64,000 nucleotides of DNA from Bacillus sp. FJAT-42315 (GTDB taxonomy: Bacteria > Bacillota > Bacilli > Bacillales > Domibacillaceae), in NCBI RefSeq assembly GCF_002797375.1, contig NZ_KZ454941.1:1578760-1642759 (forward strand). Reading direction: 5' to 3'. Positions within the stretch are counted from its first letter, which is position 1. Each line of letters opens with the position of its first letter. Under the pieces are notes generated by a model. It saw only the letters and a list, made by a program, of their open reading frames with translations. It made no database searches and was not told where the DNA came from. Shown in pieces: positions 55,242 to 63,621 of this stretch. Position numbers and translations under genes: made by a program.

Positions 55242-55592
55242 ATGAGCTTAACAGTAGACATGGAAGTGGTCGATCAAGTTCTTTGCCTTCGCTTAATCGG
55301 AGAACTCGATCATCATACAACCGAATCGCTCAGGAAGCAAGCGGATGAAGCGATTGATAGACAAGGAATTCGTCATATTATATTAAACCTTGAGGAGCTA
55401 ACATTTATGGATAGCTCAGGGCTTGGTGTTGTATTAGGAAGATACAAAAAAATTCAGCAAAAAAGTGGTGAGATGGTTGTATGTGCCATTTCTCCATCAG
55501 TGAAAAGGCTGTTTGAGTTATCTGGTTTGTTTAAAATTGTTCGAATGGAAACGTCAGAACAACAAGCACTCGAACGATTGGGGGCGGCTTAA
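55242..55592 (+). CDS. spoIIAA: Anti-sigma-F factor antagonist SpoIIAA
   Basis: 116-residue STAS-domain protein. The phosphorylated serine is Ser58 in [16 protein letters not shown]. Unphosphorylated SpoIIAA removes SpoIIAB from sigma-F in the forespore; SpoIIE dephosphorylates it. AAAGGGGGC precedes ATG 55242. First of the three-gene spoIIA operon. Confidence 0.96.
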   Translation: MSLTVDMEVVDQVLCLRLIGELDHHTTESLRKQADEAIDRQGIRHIILNLEELTFMDSSGLGVVLGRYKKIQQKSGEMVVCAISPSVKRLFELSGLFKIVRMETSEQQALERLGAA

Positions 55593-55593
55593 T

Positions 55594-56034
55594 ATGAAAA
55601 ATGAAATGAATGTTCAATTTAGTGCGATTAGTCAAAACGAGTCGTTTGCACGAGTGACAGTTGCTGCTTTTATCGCTCAGCTAGACCCTACAATGGACGA
55701 GTTAACTGAAGTGAAAACCGTTGTTTCTGAAGCGGTAACAAATGCCATTATTCATGGCTATGAAGGGAATCCAGCAGGAGTTGTGTATATATCGGTCGTC
55801 ATTGATGACGGTCTCATTGATCTCGTTATTCGAGATGAAGGAGTCGGCATGGAAAATGTCGAGGAAGCGAGACAGCCATTATTTACAACAAAGCCAGACC
55901 TAGAACGGTCAGGAATGGGATTTACGATTATGGAAAATTTTATGGACGAAGTAGAAGTTACCTCACATCAAGGATCAGGCACCGTAATTCGTTTGAAGAA
56001 ACAGATCGCTAATAAAAAAGCATATTGTAATTAA
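55594..56034 (+). CDS. spoIIAB: Anti-sigma-F factor / kinase SpoIIAB
   Basis: 146-residue GHKL kinase that binds sigma-F and phosphorylates SpoIIAA. N box [17 protein letters not shown] (about 44-60), G1 box [18 protein letters not shown] (about 80-97) and G2 [16 protein letters not shown] (about 108-123). ATG 55594 follows GGGGGCGGC, one base after the spoIIAA stop; the frame is open earlier inside spoIIAA. Ends 11 bases before sigF. Confidence 0.96.
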   Translation: MKNEMNVQFSAISQNESFARVTVAAFIAQLDPTMDELTEVKTVVSEAVTNAIIHGYEGNPAGVVYISVVIDDGLIDLVIRDEGVGMENVEEARQPLFTTKPDLERSGMGFTIMENFMDEVEVTSHQGSGTVIRLKKQIANKKAYCN

Positions 56035-56045
56035 GGGGCCAAGCC

Positions 56046-56804
56046 ATGGATGTTGAAATTAAAAAAAATAAGCCGGCTATTTTGTCAGATGCTCAGCTCA
56101 AGAAATTAATTAAAGAAAGTCAAGAAGGCAATCAACAAGCACGAGACACGATTGTTGAGAAGAATATGAGACTTGTCTGGTCCGTCGTTCAACGTTTTTT
56201 GAATAGAGGGTATGACCAGGATGATTTATTTCAGATTGGCTGTATTGGCTTATTAAAATCGGTGGATAAATTTGATTTAAGCTATGACGTCAAGTTTTCC
56301 ACTTACGCTGTACCGATGATTATCGGGGAAATTCAACGTTTTATTCGTGATGATGGAACGGTCAAAGTCAGCCGTTCCTTAAAGGAAACGGGCAATAAAA
56401 TTCGCAGAGCAAGAGAAGAGCTGTTAAAAAAATACGGCCGAACACCAACGATTCAAGAAATTGCTACTCACTTAGATATTTCTCCTGAAGAAGCAGTAAT
56501 GGCTCAAGAAGCTGCACGATCACCTTCCTCGATTCATGAAACGGTATATGAAAATGACGGAGATCCAATCACTCTTCTAGATCAAATGGCTGATAAAACT
56601 GATCAGCAATGGTTCGACCAAATCGCTTTAAAAGAAGCCATTAGAGGGTTGGAGGAGAGAGAACGGTTGATTGTCTATTTGCGTTACTATAAAGATCAGA
56701 CGCAAGCAGAAGTCGCCAATAGACTAGGTATTTCTCAAGTGCAAGTGTCACGATTAGAGAAAAGAATTTTGCTGCAAATGAAGGAAAATATGACGTCTAC
56801 GTAA
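56046..56804 (+). CDS. sigF: RNA polymerase sigma-F factor
   Basis: 252-residue sigma-70-family factor, the first forespore-specific sigma. Region 2 (about 45-115: MRLVWSVVQRFLNRGYDQDDLFQIGCIGLLKSVDKFDLSYDVKFSTYAVPMIIGEIQRFIRDD), region 3 (GRTPTIQEIATHLDISPEEAVMA) and region 4.2 helix-turn-helix (QTQAEVANRLGISQVQVSRLEKRIL) are complete. Kept inactive by SpoIIAB until after septation. Start ATG 56046 close behind spoIIAB. Also called spoIIAC. Confidence 0.97.
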   Translation: MDVEIKKNKPAILSDAQLKKLIKESQEGNQQARDTIVEKNMRLVWSVVQRFLNRGYDQDDLFQIGCIGLLKSVDKFDLSYDVKFSTYAVPMIIGEIQRFIRDDGTVKVSRSLKETGNKIRRAREELLKKYGRTPTIQEIATHLDISPEEAVMAQEAARSPSSIHETVYENDGDPITLLDQMADKTDQQWFDQIALKEAIRGLEERERLIVYLRYYKDQTQAEVANRLGISQVQVSRLEKRILLQMKENMTST

Positions 56805-56809
56805 AGGGT

Positions 56810-56844
56810 TAAGTCGGTTCAACGATTGTTGGCCGACTTTTTTC
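56810..56844 (+). terminator. Terminator after sigF
   Basis: AAGTCGG pairs with CCGACTT, 13-base loop, then TTTTTC; separates spoIIA from the spoVA genes. Confidence 0.85.
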
Positions 56845-56919
56845 ATGCCATTGATCGCATAACTACATCCGTTTTTGCTCATATTAATGACTATAATGAA
56901 ACAGCAGGGTGGGAGAGTG

Positions 56920-57543
56920 ATGGAAACTTCCATTTTTATTCGCTTAATTCCTCGTATTCATCTAAATGTGAATGCGAACGTGAAGCTAAAAGACATAGCT
57001 CAAATCATTGCCCCTGAACAATTGCTACCAAGTCTGCTTCATATGGACTTATATCAAATTAAACCAGAGGATCAGCAAATTGTTGTTATTGAAGCGATGA
57101 CGATTGTGAAAATGGTACTTCATCAATGGCCGGAAGTAGATATCCAGTTCATCGGACCGTCAGAAACGATTATTGATACAGCTCCAACCCGGAAGAAAAG
57201 CTCCTTTTCCCTTTTTCTTTTCATCTGGTGTTTATTATTTACAGGAGCTGCATTAACGATTATGAACTTTCACGAAGATGTGAGTATGCAAGCTGTTCAA
57301 GTGAAATTGTACAAGATTATTACCGGTGAACAGAAAGAGCATCCGCTCATTTTACAAATACCATATTCCATTGGTTTAGGGGTGGGCATGATCTTATTCT
57401 TTAACCATTTATTTAAAAAGAAATTCAATGAAGAACCGAGTCCGCTCGAAGTGGAGATATTTAAATATCAACAAGATTTAAATCAATATATTGTGTTAAA
57501 CGAGTATAAGGAAAGTAGGACGAATAGTGGGTATCGTTCATAA
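56920..57543 (+). CDS. spoVAA: Stage V sporulation protein AA
   Basis: 207 residues. N-terminal soluble domain (IFIRLIPRIHLNVNANVKLKDIAQI...), two membrane segments (SLFLFIWCLLFTGAALTIMNF about 95-117; PYSIGLGVGMILFFNHLF about 150-168), and the conserved C-terminal motif FNEEPSPLEVEIFKYQQDLNQYI. Part of the SpoVA complex that moves Ca-dipicolinate across the inner forespore membrane. ATG 56920 follows GGTGGGAGAG; the frame is open from 56875. Overlaps spoVAB by 17 bases. Confidence 0.93.
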   Translation: METSIFIRLIPRIHLNVNANVKLKDIAQIIAPEQLLPSLLHMDLYQIKPEDQQIVVIEAMTIVKMVLHQWPEVDIQFIGPSETIIDTAPTRKKSSFSLFLFIWCLLFTGAALTIMNFHEDVSMQAVQVKLYKIITGEQKEHPLILQIPYSIGLGVGMILFFNHLFKKKFNEEPSPLEVEIFKYQQDLNQYIVLNEYKESRTNSGYRS

Positions 57544-57952
57544 TATGTTGCTAGCTTTTCTCGGTTTAGCTGGCGGTTTATCAGTGGGCGTTGGGTATGT
57601 AGCATTTATTACTGTTCTTGGCGTTATTCCAAGAATGATGCAAATGACGAAAACATTTAGCAAAATTAGAGGATATGAATGGGCTGTTATTTTAGGAGTA
57701 CTTGCTGGAACAATGGCTAGCTTACATCCTATTCGGCTCTTCATATCAGAAGTGTGGCTCTTACCGATTGGGCTGCTAAGCGGAATGTTTATTGGCATGT
57801 TAGCGGCAGCCTTGACCGAAGTGTTAAATGTATTTCCGATTATCGCTAAGAGAATGGGTGTTCATGAGCATATTTTAGTATTGATTATGGCTATCGTCCT
57901 TGGGAAAATCGCTGGTTCATTGTTCCAATGGCTGTATTTTGTGTACCAGTAA
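57527..57952 (+). CDS. spoVAB: Stage V sporulation protein AB
   Basis: 141 residues with four to five membrane segments (LLAFLGLAGGLSVGVGYVAFITVLGVIP; WAVILGVLAGTMASL; LLPIGLLSGMFIGMLAAALTEVLNVFPI; ILVLIMAIVLGKIAGSLFQWLYFV). ALTEVLNVFPI and GKIAGSLFQWLYFV are strongly conserved family segments. The GTG at 57527 follows AAGGAAAGTAGG inside spoVAA; ATG 57545 is the alternative. spoVAC would be expected next but is not present. Confidence 0.92.
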   Translation: MGIVHNMLLAFLGLAGGLSVGVGYVAFITVLGVIPRMMQMTKTFSKIRGYEWAVILGVLAGTMASLHPIRLFISEVWLLPIGLLSGMFIGMLAAALTEVLNVFPIIAKRMGVHEHILVLIMAIVLGKIAGSLFQWLYFVYQ

Positions 57953-57983
57953 TCACACTGAAGGATCGTGAGGAGGTTTATCG

Positions 57984-59459
57984 GTGCAAGAAACGAAAAC
58001 GACAAGGATTCCAAAAGATCCTGTGAAAATGAATGGATTAATGGAGCAAAAGATTGGTTTAGGTAAAAGCTTTGATATCGGCGTTCGTGAATTTGTCATT
58101 CTCGGAAAAAAGGTTCACATTTATTATGTAAATGGGTTATGTGATACCTCTTTTATCATTGAAATATTTGCTCAGCTCACACAAATTAACGATCATGAAA
58201 AAAGAAGTACGCACATTAGCAACATAATCGATAATAGAATTGCCCACCAGTCAGTCGATAAAGTAGAGACTGTTGAGCAACTAATGGATCAAGTGCTATC
58301 TGGATTAATAGCCATTGTTATTGAAAATGAAGAACAAGCATTGATTGTCGATGTTCGTAGCTATCCGGGAAGACAACCAGAAGAACCTGATACAGAAAAA
58401 GTGGTACGTGGCTCGCGCGATGGGTATGTAGAAAATATTATCGTTAATACCGGGTTAACAAGAAGGCGGATCAGGGATGGTCGTCTTCGATTTGAAATGA
58501 CAAAGGTTGGACAACGATCTAAAACAGATGTAGCGATCGCTTACATTGATGGGATAGCAGATCCAGATTTAGTGGCGATAGTGAGGCAGGAATTAGATGC
58601 CATTGATATTGATGGTATTCCAATGGCCGATAAGACGATTGAAGAGTTTATCGTTAAACAAGGTTATAATCCTTATCCAATTGTGAGATACACAGAAAGA
58701 GCAGATATTGGCGCCGTTCATTTGTTAGAAGGTCACGTTCTCTTGTTTGTCGATACGTCGCCAAGTGTGATCATTTTACCAGCTACTTATGTTCATCACT
58801 TACAACATGCGGAAGAATATCGACAATCGGCGGCGGTCGGGACGTTTATTCGTTGGCTTCGTTTCTTTGCTATTCTTGCTTCGTTATTTTTATTGCCGTT
58901 ATTATTGCTGTTTTCACTTGAGCCACAGCTATTGCCGAAAGCGTTGGAATTTATCGGTCCTAATAAGGAAACGAACATTCCTTTAGTGTTGCAAATTTTT
59001 ATAGCAGATATTGGTATTGAGCTTTTAAGGATCGCAGCCATTCACACACCGACACCATTATCAACGGCGATGGGCTTAATTGCCGCTGTTCTTATTGGGC
59101 AAATTGCGATTGATGTCGGTTTGTTCGTGCCTGAAGTAATTTTGTATGTAGCGATTGCGGCTATTGGGACATATGCCACTCCTAGCTATGAGCTGAGCAT
59201 CGCTAATAAATTATCTAGGCTATGCTTGCTTGTAGCTGTTGCACTATTTAAAGTGCCAGGATTTATGATTGCCACTACGTGTATTATTATCTTTTTAGCT
59301 CATATGCGCGCCTTAAACACTCCTTATTTATGGCCGATTCTTCCTTTTGATCCTCAAGCATTTTGGCAAATATTTATTCGAAAGACGGTTCCATCAGCCA
59401 AATTGCGACCATCGATCGTGAATCCGCGAGATGTAACGAGACAACCAGTGGATGAATAA
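57984..59459 (+). CDS. spoVAF: Stage V sporulation protein AF (GerA-family)
   Basis: 491 residues related to the A subunits of germinant receptors. Cytoplasmic N-terminal domain (1-300) with RGSRDGYVENIIVNTGLTRRRIRD (about 138-162), then four or five membrane segments (about 290-430: FAILASLFLLPLLLLFSL; GLIAAVLIGQIAIDVGLFVPEVILYVAIAAIG; LCLLVAVALFKVPGFMIATTCIIIFLAHM), and a Pro/Arg-rich tail. It starts GTG 57984 behind GAGGAGG, 31 bases after spoVAB. SpoVAF rather than a GerXA because of its position before lysA and lack of gerB/gerC partners. Confidence 0.9.
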   Translation: MQETKTTRIPKDPVKMNGLMEQKIGLGKSFDIGVREFVILGKKVHIYYVNGLCDTSFIIEIFAQLTQINDHEKRSTHISNIIDNRIAHQSVDKVETVEQLMDQVLSGLIAIVIENEEQALIVDVRSYPGRQPEEPDTEKVVRGSRDGYVENIIVNTGLTRRRIRDGRLRFEMTKVGQRSKTDVAIAYIDGIADPDLVAIVRQELDAIDIDGIPMADKTIEEFIVKQGYNPYPIVRYTERADIGAVHLLEGHVLLFVDTSPSVIILPATYVHHLQHAEEYRQSAAVGTFIRWLRFFAILASLFLLPLLLLFSLEPQLLPKALEFIGPNKETNIPLVLQIFIADIGIELLRIAAIHTPTPLSTAMGLIAAVLIGQIAIDVGLFVPEVILYVAIAAIGTYATPSYELSIANKLSRLCLLVAVALFKVPGFMIATTCIIIFLAHMRALNTPYLWPILPFDPQAFWQIFIRKTVPSAKLRPSIVNPRDVTRQPVDE

Positions 59460-59514
59460 CGATGTTGAGCAGATAACGGATGTGTGGTATATTACTTTTA
59501 ATCATTTTAGTTTT

Positions 59515-59556
59515 TAGACAGTTTGTCACGTAGACGACTGTCTATTTCTTCTTTTT
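59515..59556 (+). terminator. Terminator after spoVAF
   Basis: TAGACAGT pairs with ACTGTCTA, 14-base loop, then TTTCTTCTTTTTT. Confidence 0.88.
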
Positions 59557-59613
59557 TATTATCTGAATATTGACATTTGAGAAAAAAGAAACTCAAAGAA
59601 TAGAGGAGAATAT

Positions 59614-60936
59614 ATGCATACATATGGAACGGCACGTGTAAATGAATTTGGACATTTAGAAGTGGGAGGAGTCGATTGTGTTAGTTTAGCTAATACATAT
59701 GGCACGCCTCTGTATATTTATGATGTCGCGTTAATACGAGAAAGAGCAAGAGGGTTTAAAGAAACGTTTGAAAAGCTTGGAGTAAGCGCACAAGTGGCGT
59801 ATGCTAGCAAAGCGTTCTCATCCATCGGCATGATTCAATTGGTAGAAGAAGAAGGGTTGTCTTTAGATGTTGTATCTGGAGGCGAGCTTTATACAGCTTT
59901 GAAAGCCAACTTCCCGGTTGGGAGAATCCATTTTCATGGAAATAATAAAAGTAAAGAAGAGCTTGAGATGGCCATTGAAAGTGGTATTGGCTGTGTTGTT
60001 GTCGATAATTTTTATGAGTTAAATATGCTACAATCTCTTTGTGAGCAGCAAGGAAAAGTGATGAATATTTTACTTAGAGTGACTCCTGGAGTGGAAGCTC
60101 ATACGCATGATTATATTACGACAGGACAAGAAGATTCAAAGTTCGGCTTTGATTTAAATAACGGTCAAGCGGAAGAAGCTATGCAGATGGCTGTGCAAAT
60201 GACAGGGATCAAGCTGTTAGGAGTCCATTGTCATATCGGATCGCAAATATTTGAAACGACAGGCTTCACGTTAGCGGCTCGGAAAATTATCGAAAAGCTG
60301 GCGGACTGGAAAGAACGCTATCATTTTGAATCCGACGTATTAAACCTTGGCGGCGGCTTTGGAATTCGCTATACTGAAGAAGATGATCCGCTAGAACCTT
60401 CACAATATGTGGAGGAAATTATTAAAGAAGTGCAAGATCAGACAGCTACTTATGGAATGGCTATGCCGGAAATTTGGATTGAGCCAGGTCGTTCTCTCGT
60501 TGGAGATGCGGGTATTACGCTATATCAAACAGGATCAGAAAAACATGTCCCGAATGTGAGAAAGTATATTGCGATTGATGGGGGTATGAATGATAATATT
60601 CGTCCGGCTCTGTATGAAGCGAAATATGAAGCGGTGTTGGCTAATCGAGTAAACGATGCTGTAGAAGAAACGGTATCGATTGCTGGGAAATGTTGTGAAT
60701 CGGGAGATATGCTTATATGGGATTTACCACTTCCAAAAGCGGAGTCCGGAGATATTTTAGCGGTGTTCTGTACAGGTGCTTATGGCTACTCTATGGCTAA
60801 TAACTATAATCGTATTCCAAGACCTCCTGTTGTCTTTGTGGAAAATGGACATGCCGACTTAATTATAAAGAGAGAAAGCTATGAGGATATTATTAAGCTG
60901 GATCTTCCTTTGACAAAAACGATAAGTCATAAATGA
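59614..60936 (+). CDS. lysA: Diaminopimelate decarboxylase
   Basis: 440-residue PLP enzyme for the last step of lysine synthesis. PLP Lys in VAYASKAFSSIGM (about 63), LDVVSGGELYTAL (about 90), HFHGNNKS, GVHCHIGSQIF (about 205-215), LNLGGGFGIRY (about 245), WIEPGRSLVGDAG (about 290) and CCESGDML/GAYGYSMANNYN near the end, which holds the catalytic Cys from the partner subunit. GAGGAGAAT precedes ATG 59614. lysA after the spoVA genes is the B. subtilis order. Confidence 0.95.
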   Translation: MHTYGTARVNEFGHLEVGGVDCVSLANTYGTPLYIYDVALIRERARGFKETFEKLGVSAQVAYASKAFSSIGMIQLVEEEGLSLDVVSGGELYTALKANFPVGRIHFHGNNKSKEELEMAIESGIGCVVVDNFYELNMLQSLCEQQGKVMNILLRVTPGVEAHTHDYITTGQEDSKFGFDLNNGQAEEAMQMAVQMTGIKLLGVHCHIGSQIFETTGFTLAARKIIEKLADWKERYHFESDVLNLGGGFGIRYTEEDDPLEPSQYVEEIIKEVQDQTATYGMAMPEIWIEPGRSLVGDAGITLYQTGSEKHVPNVRKYIAIDGGMNDNIRPALYEAKYEAVLANRVNDAVEETVSIAGKCCESGDMLIWDLPLPKAESGDILAVFCTGAYGYSMANNYNRIPRPPVVFVENGHADLIIKRESYEDIIKLDLPLTKTISHK

Positions 60937-60960
60937 ATAACGAACCATTCGAGGTGAAGT

Positions 60961-61047
60961 ATGAATAGAAGTAACGCCATACTTTTTATCATTTTTATGT
61001 TAATTGCATGTGGCTGGGGTTTATATTATTGGTTGTTCATTGCTTAA
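60961..61047 (+). CDS. 28-residue membrane peptide after lysA
   Basis: MNRSNAILFIIFMLIACGWG followed by LYYWLFIA. One hydrophobic helix with a short basic start; LIAC resembles a lipobox, but the mature part would be only about 12 residues, so a small membrane peptide is more likely than a lipoprotein. GAGGTGAAGT lies at the right distance before the ATG, 24 bases after the lysA stop, so it is probably on the lysA mRNA. Not recognised. Confidence 0.6.
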   Translation: MNRSNAILFIIFMLIACGWGLYYWLFIA

Positions 61048-61141
61048 GTAAAGTTGAATAATTTCCAATGTTTTGTTAAAGTGGTAATTATTAATCAACG
61101 ACTACTTGCATGATAACCATAAGATTGAAGAGGGATTTCAC

Positions 61142-61495
61142 ATGTTAATTCGTTATAAAAAGTCATTTGAAAAAATTGCTATGGGTTTACTGTCGTTTAT
61201 GCCTCAAGAAAAGGAAATTAAAAAATTGCAGGAAACGATGAAGTCCTATGAAGAAAAAAAGCATTGGCAATTGTATTTATGGAAAGATGAAGAGGTGATC
61301 GGGGCGATAGGAACAAAGGAAAAGGGAGATATAATAGAAATTCAACATATCTCTGTCAATCCTTCCTATCGCAAGGAAGGGATCGGCAAAAAAATGGTAA
61401 AAGAGTTAAAAGAGATGCATACGGACAAGAAGGTCGTTCCTAACTCATCTACCTCTAAATTTTTTCATAAGTGTGAAGAAGACCCGACTGAATAA
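61142..61495 (+). CDS. ribT: GNAT-fold protein RibT
   Basis: 117 residues, beginning MLIRYKKSFEKIAMGLLSFMP, which is near-identical to RibT of B. subtilis as I recall it. GNAT acetyltransferase fold with the acetyl-CoA loop region ISVNPSYRKEGIGKKMV (about 72-88). In B. subtilis ribT is the last gene of the riboflavin operon; here no rib gene and no FMN riboswitch are adjacent. The role in riboflavin metabolism is not settled. ATG 61142 follows AGAGGGATT; the frame is open from 61106 without a ribosome binding site. Confidence 0.88.
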   Translation: MLIRYKKSFEKIAMGLLSFMPQEKEIKKLQETMKSYEEKKHWQLYLWKDEEVIGAIGTKEKGDIIEIQHISVNPSYRKEGIGKKMVKELKEMHTDKKVVPNSSTSKFFHKCEEDPTE

Positions 61496-61511
61496 GTATG
61501 GGTCTCTTTTT
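61480..61511. terminator. Terminator between ribT and ypuF
   Basis: AGACCC pairs with GGGTCT, 14-base loop, then CTTTTT; overlaps the ribT stop region and serves the convergent pair. Confidence 0.8.
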
Positions 61512-62052
61512 AATGACTAATATTTTGAATGTTTTTTCTGGCCTTTTGTTTTTCTTGTAACGATCGTTTACGAGCTGCAATTACATCAGAACGATCTCGT
61601 AAAGAGTGTTTGTGATATAGATAATCCACTGACTCCTTTACAAGTGGAGAAAAGCAAGATTGTTTTACAAGCTCATATTGTTTCTTAAGCTCTGTATGAC
61701 GCAAAGGAATAGACAGAGGGGTGAATGGTCGTTGGTGATGTAAAGCTTGAAGGCGAACAGAGAGAGCTTCTAAAAAAGCTTCGCTGTCAATTCCTAGTTC
61801 AGCTAGCTCTTTTTGACGTTTCTGTAGAATATTGAGGGCTTTTGTTGCTAGCTTAATCGCCCCAATAAAATTGCCGCGGCGATGGTGATAAAGCACGACG
61901 GCTGTTTGAATAAGACCGACCCAAACAGAATCACGAGCCTGGTCCGTCTGTTCTTTCCAATATTCTTCTAACACTTCGTGGCATTCAAAATAGTCTTGAT
62001 GATCATGGAAATGAACGAGAAAGGTTAAATAAGACAACGGATAAGAATACAT
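61510..62052 (-). CDS. ypuF: DUF309 protein YpuF
   Basis: 180 residues, all helical. DUF309 signature HDHQDYFECHEVLEEYWKEQ (about 14-33) and VGLIQTAVVLYHHRRGNFIGAIKLATKALNIL (about 45-76). The conserved His/Glu residues suggest a metal or ligand site, but no function is known. GGAGGACGTTC precedes ATG 62052. Divergent from scpA; in B. subtilis ypuF lies next to scpA as well. Confidence 0.85.
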   Translation of the reverse strand: MYSYPLSYLTFLVHFHDHQDYFECHEVLEEYWKEQTDQARDSVWVGLIQTAVVLYHHRRGNFIGAIKLATKALNILQKRQKELAELGIDSEAFLEALSVRLQALHHQRPFTPLSIPLRHTELKKQYELVKQSCFSPLVKESVDYLYHKHSLRDRSDVIAARKRSLQEKQKARKNIQNISH

Positions 62053-62206
62053 GAACGTCCTCCTACACTACATTGCATTACACACATCTTAACATGCCGA
62101 AAACTGTTGATCAAATTCCGAAAATAGTAGTGGACAGTGTCGCTGAATCCTCTATACTAAAAGTTGAGCTTTTTTTGAGTGAACTGAAAAGAATTGGTGA
62201 TAAAAT

Positions 62207-62947
62207 ATGCAATATAAAGTAAAAGTTGATGCTTTCGAAGGACCACTCGATTTGTTGCTACATTTAATTCAGCGGTTAGAGATTGACATATATGATATTC
62301 CGATGGCTGATATTACGGAGCAGTATTTATTATTCATTCATGCGATGAAGGAATTGGAGCTGGATGTCGCCAGTGAATATTTAGTCATGGCTGCGACGTT
62401 ATTAGCGATTAAAAGTAAAACATTGCTCCCTTCACATGAGGAAGAGGAAGAGGTCGATTGGGTAGAAGAAGATCCACGAGAAGAGTTGGTGGAACGACTA
62501 GTTGAGTATAAAAAATATAAAGAAGCAGCCGAGCGCTTGAAAGAGAAAGAAGAAGAACGAGGAGAGTTTTTTACAAAAGCGCCGAGTGATTTAACGGCTC
62601 TTGAAGACAATCAGCCATCATCACAGAATTTACGTGTTACTGTATATGATATGCTTGGTGCGTTTCATAAGCTTCTGCGTCGCAAAAAATTGCAGCGCCC
62701 AATGACGAAAAAAGTAAAAAAGCAAGAGGTCTCACTAGAAAAACGAATAGATCAAATTTTGTCCACATTAGCTACGTGCAAACAACCGACTCGTTTTGTT
62801 GACCTCTTTCCATATGAGGATAAAGGGCATATGGTTGTTAGCTTTTTAGCTGTATTAGAATTAATGAAACGAAATGAAATTGTCGTTGAGCAGCAGAACA
62901 ATTTTTCTGATCTGTTTGTGATGGCAAAAGGAGGGGAACGTGAATGA
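62207..62947 (+). CDS. scpA: Segregation and condensation protein A
   Basis: 246-residue kleisin of the SMC-ScpAB complex that organises and segregates the chromosome. N-terminal [32 protein letters not shown] (about 9-40) binds the SMC neck; an acidic middle ([34 protein letters not shown]) and the C-terminal winged helix ([35 protein letters not shown], about 188-225) binds the SMC head. Overlaps scpB by 4 bases. Confidence 0.95.
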   Translation: MQYKVKVDAFEGPLDLLLHLIQRLEIDIYDIPMADITEQYLLFIHAMKELELDVASEYLVMAATLLAIKSKTLLPSHEEEEEVDWVEEDPREELVERLVEYKKYKEAAERLKEKEEERGEFFTKAPSDLTALEDNQPSSQNLRVTVYDMLGAFHKLLRRKKLQRPMTKKVKKQEVSLEKRIDQILSTLATCKQPTRFVDLFPYEDKGHMVVSFLAVLELMKRNEIVVEQQNNFSDLFVMAKGGERE

Positions 62948-63531
62948 ATATTATTCGTTGGATGAGCATTACAGAAAGTTTACTTTTCGCTGCCGGTGAT
63001 GAAGGGTTGTCATTAAAACAAATTGTTCAAGTGCTTGAAGTGGAAGAGCATGAAGCGAAAGATATCGTGAATGAATTAAAGGAACGCTATGAACAGGATC
63101 CAGATCGGGGCATTCTATTAATTGAACTCGCAGGCACCTATCAGCTGGCAACGAAAAAAGAACACGCCTCCTATATTAAAAAGCTAGTGGAAAACAGTCA
63201 TTCACACACGCTTTCTCAAGCGGCTCTGGAAACGTTAGCGATTATCGCTTACAAACAGACGATCACAAGAGCGGAGATTGAAGAAATTCGTGGAGTGAAG
63301 GCCGATCGAGCGCTACAAAACCTCGTAGCGAAAGGTTTGATTAAGGAATACGGACGAGCAGAAGGACCGGGAAGACCGATTTTATATGGTACAACGAAAG
63401 AGTTTTTGGATTGCTTCGGATTAAAGGATATTTCAGAGCTTCCGCCATTATCAGAAATCGAAGACAATGAACAAGAGGAAGCGGATTTATTTTTTGAACG
63501 ATTTGAACAAGTATTAAATAATGAGGAGTAA
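62944..63531 (+). CDS. scpB: Segregation and condensation protein B
   Basis: 195 residues, two winged-helix domains that bind the ScpA middle. [21 protein letters not shown] at the start, [71 protein letters not shown] (about 79-150) is the family signature. ATG 62944 overlaps the scpA stop (ATGA), and GGAGGGGAACG precedes it. Confidence 0.95.
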   Translation: MNIIRWMSITESLLFAAGDEGLSLKQIVQVLEVEEHEAKDIVNELKERYEQDPDRGILLIELAGTYQLATKKEHASYIKKLVENSHSHTLSQAALETLAIIAYKQTITRAEIEEIRGVKADRALQNLVAKGLIKEYGRAEGPGRPILYGTTKEFLDCFGLKDISELPPLSEIEDNEQEEADLFFERFEQVLNNEE

Positions 63532-63557
63532 AAAGCGGCTGAGGCCGCTTTTTTTTT
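63530..63557 (+). terminator. Terminator after scpB
   Basis: AAAAAGCGGC-TGAG-GCCGCTTTTT followed by further T; overlaps the scpB stop. Confidence 0.93.
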
Positions 63558-63621
63558 GTTCGTCATGTTAGGGGCTTATTTTGCATATAGTTGTACAAAT
63601 AAGCGAGGGAGAGATCGGCGG

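Noticed and set aside
61048-61141. FMN riboswitch in front of ribT
   Set aside because: I looked for the conserved RFN-element sequences and found none in the 94-base gap.
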